This document shows positions 7,963 to 15,125 of a DNA stretch of 64,000 bases, piece by piece (the first letter of the stretch is position 1; each line of letters opens with the position of its first letter). This DNA is from an uncultured Paracoccaceae bacterium. Its GTDB lineage: Bacteria; Pseudomonadota; Alphaproteobacteria; Rhodobacterales; Rhodobacteraceae. The position numbers and the translations under genes were made by a program. The stretch covers positions 1 to 64,000 of the forward strand of contig CAJXSD010000008.1 of the NCBI GenBank assembly GCA_913060475.1. The letters are read 5' to 3'. Under the pieces are notes generated by a model. The model saw only the letters and a program-made list of their open reading frames with translations. It had not been told where the DNA came from and searched no databases.

Positions 7963-9255
7963 ATGAGCGACGCACCATCCTATGGATTTGACACCCTGCA
8001 AATCCACGCAGGCGCACGCCCTGACCCGGCAACAGGCGCCCGTCAAACCCCGATTTATCAAACAACGGCCTATGTGTTCCGCGATGCAGATCACGCCGCG
8101 GCCCTGTTTAACCTGCAAGAGGTTGGATATATCTATTCCCGCCTGACGAACCCAACCGTTGCCGTATTGCAAGAACGCATTGCCACCCTAGAGGGCGGCG
8201 TTGGGGCCGTGTGCTGTTCATCGGGTCATGCGGCACAGATCATGGCGCTGTTCCCGCTGATGGCCCCTGGTCGTAATATCGTTGCGTCCAATCGCCTGTA
8301 TGGTGGGACAATCACGCAGTTCAGCCAGACGATCAAACGCTTTGGCTGGTCGGCCACATTCGTGGATTTCGATGATCTGGACGCGGTCAAGGCCGCCATT
8401 GATGACGACACCCGCGCCATTTTCTGCGAAGCCATCGCAAACCCCGGCGGTTATATCACGGATCTGGATGCCATTTCAGCGATTGCGGATGATGCGGGCC
8501 TGCCTTTGATCGTGGACAACACATCCGCCACCCCATACCTGTGCCGCCCCATTGAACACGGTGCGACATTGGTGGTGCATTCGACCACAAAATATATGAC
8601 CGGCAATGGGACTGTCACGGGCGGTTGCGTTGTGGACAGCGGGAAATTTGACTGGTCTGCATCAGACAAATTTCCGTCCCTATCGGCCCCTGAACCGGCC
8701 TATCACGGGTTGAAATTCCACGAAACATTTGGCCCCTTGGCCTTTACGTTCCACGGGATTGCGATTGGCCTGCGCGATTTGGGCATGACCATGAACCCAC
8801 AGGCGGCGCATTATACCTTGATGGGCATTGAAACCCTGTCACTGCGGATGCAACGCCATGTGGAAAATGCGCTGACCGTATCCAAATGGCTGGAACAGCA
8901 TGACGCGGTGGATTATGTGACCTATGCGGGTCTGCCATCGTCCCCCTATCACGACCGCGTCGACCGCATTTGCCCCAAGGGGGCCGGCGGATTGTTTACC
9001 GTGGCACTAAAAGGCGGCTATGACGCCTGTGTGAAATTTGTGGACAGTCTTGAAATCTTTAGCCATGTGGCGAACCTGGGCGATGCGCGGTCATTGGTGA
9101 TCCATTCAGCATCCACCACTCACCGCCAATTGACCCCGGAACAACAGACCGCGGCCGGCGCAGGCCCGAATGTGGTGCGCATTTCCATCGGGATCGAGGA
9201 TGCCGCCGATTTGATCGCAGATCTTGACCAAGCTTTGGTCAAATCCCAGGCGTAA
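7963..9255 (+). CDS. metY: O-acetylhomoserine (O-succinylhomoserine) sulfhydrylase, PLP-dependent
   Basis: This is a Cys/Met-metabolism PLP enzyme of 430 residues, the length of the O-acetylhomoserine sulfhydrylase (MetY) branch; MetB/MetZ forms are usually nearer 390-400. It condenses an activated homoserine with sulfide to make homocysteine. Visible motifs are YSRLTNPT (58-65), SSGHAA (86-91), the PLP-ring Asp in IVDNT (D185) and the Schiff-base Lys in HSTTKYMTGNG (K210). An AAGGAG ribosome-binding site precedes the ATG. The acyl group of the true substrate cannot be settled from sequence. A 10-bp hairpin follows the gene. I looked for a SAM riboswitch in the leader and did not find a convincing one. 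Confidence 0.9.
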   Translation: MSDAPSYGFDTLQIHAGARPDPATGARQTPIYQTTAYVFRDADHAAALFNLQEVGYIYSRLTNPTVAVLQERIATLEGGVGAVCCSSGHAAQIMALFPLMAPGRNIVASNRLYGGTITQFSQTIKRFGWSATFVDFDDLDAVKAAIDDDTRAIFCEAIANPGGYITDLDAISAIADDAGLPLIVDNTSATPYLCRPIEHGATLVVHSTTKYMTGNGTVTGGCVVDSGKFDWSASDKFPSLSAPEPAYHGLKFHETFGPLAFTFHGIAIGLRDLGMTMNPQAAHYTLMGIETLSLRMQRHVENALTVSKWLEQHDAVDYVTYAGLPSSPYHDRVDRICPKGAGGLFTVALKGGYDACVKFVDSLEIFSHVANLGDARSLVIHSASTTHRQLTPEQQTAAGAGPNVVRISIGIEDAADLIADLDQALVKSQA

Positions 9256-9285
9256 TCACGGGTCAAGCCAGACCACATGAAACCA

Positions 9286-9310
9286 AGGTGGGCAAATACC
9301 TTGCCCACCT
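9286..9310 (+). terminator. Hairpin downstream of metY
   Basis: AGGTGGGCAA and TTGCCCACCT form a perfect 10-bp stem with a five-base loop, 30 bases after the metY stop. It is followed by AAATTG rather than a T-run, so termination would be weak or factor-assisted. Confidence 0.6.
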
Positions 9311-9412
9311 AAATTGACGCAACGAAATGTACCTTAACGCTATGGCGATTTATTGCTATCAGGCCAGTGGGTTGGGTTGTTTTGCTTTCCCTTGATCTCA
9401 GGATGGGCTAAG

Positions 9413-11587
9413 GTGCGCCTGTTGCATAATCTGGGGACGCATTTGAATCAGGTATTTCCGATCTGTGAACTTCACCTATCCTTTGACGGCATTGTGCTGA
9501 TGCACCATGCCGATGGGGCGTGGGCGCGCGTCCAGAGCATCGATTTAGATCCCGACACACTTGAACGGGACATGGCCGATCTGCACACCCGTGTCCAGGG
9601 GTTATGTCATGGCGAGACCCGTGTGAATTTGGTATTACCCGCCGAGCAGATCAAATTTCTGACGCTGGATCACGATACTGACATGTCCGCGGATCAGATC
9701 ACCGGTGCCATTGAACAGGAACTGGAACATCAAACCCCGTATTCTATCGCCGAATTACGATATGATTACATAACATTAGACGCCAAAGTTCACGTAGCTG
9801 CCGTTGCCATAGAAACCCTGCAAGAGGCCGAAGAATTCGCAACCGCGCATGGGTTTGACGTGGTGGCATCACGGGGGGCCGACACGCTAGGTGGGTTTGA
9901 AACAGGGGCCTATTTCGGTCGCGCGGATGATCCCGCGGGGGCCAGTGTGAAACCCGTTGTGGCAGATATCCCCGATACAGCGATTACGCCAACCAGCGCC
10001 CCGACCAATGACCCAGTCCCAGCTGCGCAAACACCTGCAGCGACACCGCCCAGGTCCGATCCGATCGACAGCGGGGCCACAGTTGGATCCGCCCCCGTCA
10101 CAGCGACACCGTCAGATACCGACGCACAAACGCCACCAGCACCGGCCAAGTTGGTCGCAGCCCCAATCACACCACCCCCCAAGGCCCGATCTGACGCACC
10201 CCCTGACGCAAATGCCCCCTCTAAATCCGAGGCGGCGGCCACATTGGTGGCGCAAAAACTGGCCGCGCTCAGTGTTGAACGTGCCGCAAACGCGCCCCAA
10301 TCTGCAGGGACAATCCCGGGCAAGCGCAAACCCCCCTTTGCCGCATTGGCAGCCGGTCTGGCGATTGTTGTGCTGTTTGGACTGGGCTGGTCGATGATGG
10401 GTTCTGATGACACCGCTGACACGGATACGGCCCAACCGCAGGCCGAGATCACACAGACTGATCCAGTTGAACAAATATCCCTGACGGACCCGCAGACCAC
10501 GCCTGACAATGACGTGGCTGTTGACAGCGCAGCGATACCGAATGCGACCCAACAGCAGGACGCCGAAATCGATGCAACGCCCCCGCAAACACCCCCTCAA
10601 ACCACCGCACAGACATCAGATCAACCGACCCAAGACGCCGCTGACCAAGCAGGTGCCGTGACCTACAGCGACCAAGATGTGCAACGCATCTATGCGGCAA
10701 CGGGCATTTGGGTGCGTGGACCCGACCGTGTGGCCCCGCAATGGCCTGAACCCTTGGGCGATGTCTATATTGCCTCGATTGACGTGACCATTGAATTACA
10801 AGATGCCGTTGCCCTGCCTTCGCCGCAATCCTATCAAACCGATACAGGCATCCGCACCCCCGCGGTCCCTGCGCCAGCTGGCACGATTTTTGAACTCAAC
10901 GCACTAGGATTGGTCCAAGCCACCACCCAAGGCGCGCTTGCACCAGAAGGATACACCGTTTTCTTGGGGCGGCCCAGCGTCACCCCGCCAGAAAACCCGC
11001 AGGCGGATAGTGAACCAGTGCTGAATGACACGCGATCTTTGTTGACCACAAACGGAACCCCGTTGATTGATCTGCGTCCACGGCCACGCCCTGCCCTGTC
11101 TGTGCTTGAGGCACCCGCACAACAACAAACCGATGCCTTGGCCCTGTTGCGCCCCAAAACACGGCCCGACACCATTTCCGCCTTGTCCGAGGCGATGGCC
11201 ACACCCGCCCCTGACAGCGGGGGCCTGAACGCGGTGCCAACGCCGAAAATTCGCCCCAGCACGCTGCAAACCACGGCCCTATCCCCAGAAGAGGCCGAGG
11301 GCGACGAAGCGGCGGTCACCACTGCCGCACCGCGCATTCCATCAAATGCCAAAGTCAGCGAAGAGGCAACGATCCAAAACGCACTGAAGCTCAACGATCT
11401 GAATTTGATCGGCGTGTTTGGTTCGGGGTCAAACAAACGCGCCCTGGTGCGATTTGCCAATGGAAAACGGCAAATGGTATCGGTCGGCGATCGCCTAGAT
11501 GGGGGCAAGGTGGCCGCCATCGGCGACACCGAATTGCGATATGTCAAAGGTGGGCGCAACGTGGTGCTAAAACTGCCGCGCGGCTAA
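9413..11587 (+). CDS. Fused GspL/PilM-like cytoplasmic domain, single membrane helix and GspC/PilP-like periplasmic domain
   Basis: This is a 724-residue bitopic protein. The cytoplasmic part (1-180) contains RVNLVLPAEQIKFLTLDHD and QITGAIEQELEHQTPYSI, a pattern of the actin-like GspL/PilM assembly-platform proteins. A Pro/Ala/Thr-rich stretch leads to one membrane helix at about 309-328 (PPFAALAAGLAIVVLFGLGW). A long acidic, Gln- and Pro-rich periplasmic region follows. The last 75 residues (LNDLNLIGVFGSGSNKRALV, SVGDRLDGGKVAAIGD) resemble the GspC homology-region/PilP beta-domain. I chose GTG 9413 because AGGATGG precedes it; a TTG 20 codons upstream is the alternative. No other secretion or pilus genes lie nearby, so the role in an envelope machine is inference. 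Confidence 0.65.
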   Translation: MRLLHNLGTHLNQVFPICELHLSFDGIVLMHHADGAWARVQSIDLDPDTLERDMADLHTRVQGLCHGETRVNLVLPAEQIKFLTLDHDTDMSADQITGAIEQELEHQTPYSIAELRYDYITLDAKVHVAAVAIETLQEAEEFATAHGFDVVASRGADTLGGFETGAYFGRADDPAGASVKPVVADIPDTAITPTSAPTNDPVPAAQTPAATPPRSDPIDSGATVGSAPVTATPSDTDAQTPPAPAKLVAAPITPPPKARSDAPPDANAPSKSEAAATLVAQKLAALSVERAANAPQSAGTIPGKRKPPFAALAAGLAIVVLFGLGWSMMGSDDTADTDTAQPQAEITQTDPVEQISLTDPQTTPDNDVAVDSAAIPNATQQQDAEIDATPPQTPPQTTAQTSDQPTQDAADQAGAVTYSDQDVQRIYAATGIWVRGPDRVAPQWPEPLGDVYIASIDVTIELQDAVALPSPQSYQTDTGIRTPAVPAPAGTIFELNALGLVQATTQGALAPEGYTVFLGRPSVTPPENPQADSEPVLNDTRSLLTTNGTPLIDLRPRPRPALSVLEAPAQQQTDALALLRPKTRPDTISALSEAMATPAPDSGGLNAVPTPKIRPSTLQTTALSPEEAEGDEAAVTTAAPRIPSNAKVSEEATIQNALKLNDLNLIGVFGSGSNKRALVRFANGKRQMVSVGDRLDGGKVAAIGDTELRYVKGGRNVVLKLPRG

Positions 11588-11722
11588 ACGGCACAGATCG
11601 GCGTAATCCGGCCTGACACTTTGACGCGGATCCCGATCAGATGATATAATTTTGATAAATTACGGGTGTAATCAGTCGCTAGACAAACTGTAATCCCCGA
11701 TATTAACCCTTAGGGCAGGCGC

Positions 11723-13582
11723 ATGTACGAATTTTTATCCCAAGCTGCAATTTATCTGGCCGCCGCCGTCATTGCGGTGCCATTGTCCACGCGCTTGGGA
11801 TTGGGATCGGTTCTGGGATATTTGTTGGCGGGCCTGGTTATTGGGCCGATCCTGGGATTGGTCGGCACAGAAACACAAAGCCTGCAACATTTCGCGGAAT
11901 TTGGTGTGGTCATGATGTTGTTTGTGATCGGTCTGGAACTGACCCCGCGGACATTATGGAATATGCGCAACAAATTGTTGGGGTTGGGCGGTTTACAAAT
12001 CACACTGACCCTGGGTGCCATCGCGGGGTTTTGTTATCTGTTCGGATTTGCATGGCAATCCAGCGTCGCGATTGGGATGATTTTGGCCCTATCCTCGACC
12101 GCGATTGTGTTGCAGACCCTGTCGGAAAAGGGATTGATCCAATCCGCAGGCGGCCGGTCCAGTTTTGCCGTATTATTGACCCAAGATATCGCCGTGATCC
12201 CGATGCTGGCATTATTGCCCCTGCTATCCGTGGCCAACGCCGGGGGCGATGATGGTCACGCCGACGGAGCCCACGGCGCGGCCAACCTGCTAGAGGGGTT
12301 GCCCGGTTGGGGGGTCACATTGATCACATTTGGCGTGATTGCGGCGATTATCATTGGCGGTATTTTTCTGGTCCGTCCTGTGTTTCGCTATATCACGGGG
12401 GCCAATCTGCGCGAAATGTACACGGCGCTGGCGCTGCTGATTGTGGTGGGCATTGGATATGCCATGTCGGTGGTGGGCCTGTCGCCTGCTTTGGGCACAT
12501 TCTTGGCCGGTGTGGTTTTGGCAAACTCGGAATTTCGGCATGAATTAGAAAGCGATATTGAACCGTTCAAGGGGTTATTGCTGGGCCTGTTTTTCATCAC
12601 CGTCGGAGCGGGGTTTAATTTTGAAATTCTGCTGCGCGAACCAATTTTGATTGTTGCCCTGACCCTGGGCGTGATTGCGATTAAATTTCTGGTTCTGTTG
12701 CTGTTGACCCTTATTTTCCGGATCAAGGGGCGCAGCCGCTGGCTGTTTTCATTGTCCCTGGCGCAGGCGGGGGAATTCGGATTTGTGCTGTTGTCGTTTT
12801 CGACCAATCTGAACGTTCTGCCAACGGCCTTGGGCGAACGGTTGCTGATTGTGGTGGCGCTGTCGATGTTGATCACGCCCCTGCTGTTCATATTATATGA
12901 TTACCTGCACAAACGTATGCGCGACAGCGCAGGGGATGTACCCGATGATGACGATATTGTTGATGAACATGGGCCTGTGATCATCGCGGGGATCGGGCGA
13001 TTTGGTCAGATCGTTAATCGGTTGGTGCGCAATTCGGGGTTTGAAACGGTGGTTTTGGACAACGATTTCAAAACCATCCAGTTGATGCGCCAATTCGGCG
13101 CCAAGGGATTTTTTGGCGATCCGACCCGCCCCGATGTTTTACGCGCCGCGGGCCTCTGCGACGCGCGGGTGTTGGTCATCGCATTAGATGATGCCGCGGC
13201 AACAACCCGATTGGCAACCTATGCCCGCAAGGAACGCCCCGACCTGCATATCATCGCACGCGCACGCGACCGCCACCATGTGTTTGACCTGTACAAAGCC
13301 GGGGCAAACGACATCGTGCGGGAAATGTTTGACAGCAGCCTGCGCGCCGGCCGCTATGTTCTGGAACAGGTGGGCCTGACCGATTTCGAAGCCGCAGAGG
13401 CCGAGAAAGCATTTTACAAACACGACCGCATGGCCCTGCGCGAATTGGCCAAGGTCTGGCGCGATGACGTCAAGTTAGAGGAGAACCAAGCCTATCGCCA
13501 ACGCGTTCAGGAATTGGAACAAGAGTTGGAAGCACTGTTAATCACAACCCTATCAGAGTCGCGCGCTGATAAATCCGAATAG
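11723..13582 (+). CDS. CPA2-family monovalent cation:proton antiporter with RCK domain (KefB/C-like)
   Basis: This is an inner-membrane antiporter of 619 residues. Residues 1-395 hold about 12-13 hydrophobic segments with the CPA2 hallmarks GYLLAGLVIGP (32-42), ALSSTAIVLQTL (122-133) and LTQDIAVIP (152-160). A TrkA-N/RCK nucleotide-binding domain follows from about 417, with GIGRFG (423-428) and a conserved Asp after the next strand (VLDND). It probably exchanges K+ or Na+ for protons under control of NAD(H) or glutathione adducts; no KefF/G-like partner gene is adjacent. A loop at 174-187 (GGDDGHADGAHGAA) is rich in His and Asp and could bind metal. It is convergent with carD. Confidence 0.9.
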   Translation: MYEFLSQAAIYLAAAVIAVPLSTRLGLGSVLGYLLAGLVIGPILGLVGTETQSLQHFAEFGVVMMLFVIGLELTPRTLWNMRNKLLGLGGLQITLTLGAIAGFCYLFGFAWQSSVAIGMILALSSTAIVLQTLSEKGLIQSAGGRSSFAVLLTQDIAVIPMLALLPLLSVANAGGDDGHADGAHGAANLLEGLPGWGVTLITFGVIAAIIIGGIFLVRPVFRYITGANLREMYTALALLIVVGIGYAMSVVGLSPALGTFLAGVVLANSEFRHELESDIEPFKGLLLGLFFITVGAGFNFEILLREPILIVALTLGVIAIKFLVLLLLTLIFRIKGRSRWLFSLSLAQAGEFGFVLLSFSTNLNVLPTALGERLLIVVALSMLITPLLFILYDYLHKRMRDSAGDVPDDDDIVDEHGPVIIAGIGRFGQIVNRLVRNSGFETVVLDNDFKTIQLMRQFGAKGFFGDPTRPDVLRAAGLCDARVLVIALDDAAATTRLATYARKERPDLHIIARARDRHHVFDLYKAGANDIVREMFDSSLRAGRYVLEQVGLTDFEAAEAEKAFYKHDRMALRELAKVWRDDVKLEENQAYRQRVQELEQELEALLITTLSESRADKSE

Positions 13583-13596
13583 GATCGAAAGACACG

Positions 13597-13621
13597 AAAA
13601 GGCCCGGCGCACTGCCGGGCC
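13597..13621 (-). terminator. Intrinsic terminator of carD
   Basis: GGCCCGGC and GCCGGGCC form a perfect 8-bp stem around a five-base loop. In the minus direction the stem is followed by TTTTC. It lies between the convergent antiporter and carD genes, 24 bases after the carD stop. Confidence 0.85.
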
Positions 13622-13644
13622 CGATCCGCACATTCAGTGGCAGA

Positions 13645-14154
13645 TTATGCCGCGCGTGACACCAAAACTTCGTCTACACGCTTGGCCGCCGCAGCTTCGT
13701 CACCATCTGCAACCGCAGCCACTTCGCGTGTCAAACGCTCTAGTGCGGCTTCGTACAGTTGACGTTCCGAATAGCTTTGTTCGCGTTGGTCGTTGTTGCG
13801 ATGCAAATCACGCACGACCTCGGCGATCGCGATCAAATCGCCGGAATTGATTTTTTGTTCATATTCCTGCGCGCGGCGCGACCACATGGCGCGTTTGACT
13901 TTGGCTTTGCCCTTTAGGGTTTTCATCGCCTGTTCCACCACATCGGGCGAAGACAGCGACCGCATGCCAATTTCCGTTGCCTTATAGGTTGGAACGCGCA
14001 ATGTCATTTTATCCTTTTCAAAGGAAATCACAAAAAGCTCCAAAGAAATGCCCGCAACCTCTTGTTCCTCGATGGATACGATCTGGCCAACCCCGTGGGC
14101 TGGATAGACAACGTATTCATTTGGGCGAAACTCTGGTTTTTTGGATTTAGTCAT
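13645..14154 (-). CDS. carD: CarD family transcriptional regulator
   Basis: This is an RNA-polymerase-binding global regulator. CarD/CdnL proteins contact the beta subunit with an N-terminal Tudor-like domain and stabilise open promoter complexes, notably at rRNA promoters. Residues 10-70 show the domain pattern NEYVVYPAHGVGQIVSIEE and LELFVISFEKDKMTLRVP. The helical C-terminal part contains MWSRRAQEYEQKINSGD, typical of the family. The length of 169 residues is normal for alphaproteobacteria. It lies downstream of fdxA behind a terminator, a pairing common in this group, so it probably has its own promoter in the 200-base gap 14155-14356. Confidence 0.94.
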   Translation of the reverse strand: MTKSKKPEFRPNEYVVYPAHGVGQIVSIEEQEVAGISLELFVISFEKDKMTLRVPTYKATEIGMRSLSSPDVVEQAMKTLKGKAKVKRAMWSRRAQEYEQKINSGDLIAIAEVVRDLHRNNDQREQSYSERQLYEAALERLTREVAAVADGDEAAAAKRVDEVLVSRAA

Positions 14155-14305
14155 AATCAGTCCCCTAATGTTGCCGCAACACGCGACAAAAACGATCCCG
14201 TCAACTAAGCCTAGTTGTCGAAGTCGTCGAAAAATTATCTGAATTTAAGACAGGCTGTTCATCCGTCTCTGTGCTGCTGTTACCCTTAAGCGCACAGTAT
14301 AACAC

Positions 14306-14339
14306 AAAAAACGGGTGATTCCTAGATCAGCCGTTTTTT
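14306..14339 (-). terminator. Intrinsic terminator of fdxA
   Basis: AAAAAACGG pairs with CCGTTTTTT, then after a G-G mismatch TGAT pairs with ATCA around the loop TCCTAG. The T6 arm gives a U-run in the minus direction. It lies 18 bases after the fdxA stop and would act in both directions. Confidence 0.88.
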
Positions 14340-14356
14340 GCATTTTTGTAAGGATC

Positions 14357-14695
14357 TTAACCGCCCTCGCCCGGGTTTTCCGAGAAATATTTCTCTAACT
14401 TGCCCTCTTCTCCGTCACGGTCATCGGCCTCGGGCAGCGGGTCTTTCTTGGTGATGATTACGGGCCACATTTCGGAATATTTGCGGTTGAATTCAACCCA
14501 TTTTTCCATGTCCGGTTCGGTATCGGGTCGGATCGCATCTGCGGGACATTCGGGTTCACACACGCCACAATCGATGCATTCATCGGGGTGAATGACCAAC
14601 ATGTTTTCACCCTCATAGAAACAATCAACGGGGCAAACCTCGACGCAGTCGGTATATTTGCAGGCGATGCAATTGTCGTTCACGATATATGTCAT
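14357..14695 (-). CDS. fdxA: Seven-iron ferredoxin FdxA
   Basis: This is a small cytoplasmic electron carrier of 112 residues with one [3Fe-4S] and one [4Fe-4S] cluster. Cysteines 9, 17 and 50 match the three-iron ligands and 21, 40, 43 and 46 the four-iron ligands of Azotobacter-type ferredoxin I, each displaced by one residue. The motif [12 protein letters not shown] is at 40-51. The acidic C-terminal extension ([15 protein letters not shown] onward) is also typical. It follows the S4/Hsp15 gene after 52 bases and may share its transcript. Confidence 0.96.
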   Translation of the reverse strand: MTYIVNDNCIACKYTDCVEVCPVDCFYEGENMLVIHPDECIDCGVCEPECPADAIRPDTEPDMEKWVEFNRKYSEMWPVIITKKDPLPEADDRDGEEGKLEKYFSENPGEGG

Positions 14696-14747
14696 GACTT
14701 TGATCCAGTGCTAATGTCTTTGTTGTTTGCTAATCTAACCAGCCAAA

Positions 14748-15122
14748 TCATTCAAGGCCTGACCCACGGATAAGATCAAGACTGCGCCGATCCTTTTTCG
14801 TGGGGCGACCATTTCCCGATCTTTGTGGTTTTGCCAGATCTTTTTCCCGTTCGGGCGATTGATCCAGATATAATGTTTGCGCCTCGGGCGCGGGCCCGCG
14901 CCGTTCGCCCAATGCCAGAACCTGCACCACGCGAATGTGATCGCCCTGCGCAAAGGTCAAGACGTCATTGACGCTGACAGGGCTCGCGGGTTTGGATATT
15001 TTTTGTGCGTTAATTCGGACATGGCCACCCGATACAATTTTGGCGGCCAAAGTCCGTGTTTTGAAAAAACGCGCGTGCCACAACCATTTGTCCACGCGCA
15101 TTTTTGTGGGTGCCTCGCCCAA
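14748..15122 (-). CDS. S4-domain RNA-binding protein (Hsp15-like)
   Basis: This is a basic 124-residue protein with an S4 domain at about 8-55 (MRVDKWLWHARFFKTRTLAA, SGGHVRIN). Hsp15-type proteins bind 50S subunits that carry stalled nascent chains and help recycle them. The tail is Lys/Arg-rich (RPTKKDRRSLDLIRGSGLE), which fits RNA binding. The start lies three bases after the helicase stop codon, so the two are co-translated; joint action on structured or stalled RNA is a reasonable inference. Confidence 0.88.
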   Translation of the reverse strand: MGEAPTKMRVDKWLWHARFFKTRTLAAKIVSGGHVRINAQKISKPASPVSVNDVLTFAQGDHIRVVQVLALGERRGPAPEAQTLYLDQSPEREKDLAKPQRSGNGRPTKKDRRSLDLIRGSGLE

Positions 15123-15125
15123 GGA

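Noticed and set aside
10834-11559. Minus-strand frame of 241 codons inside the fused secretion-type protein gene
   Set aside because: It lies opposite a Pro/Thr/Ala-rich coding region, which generates open antisense frames; no ribosome-binding site or motif supports it.
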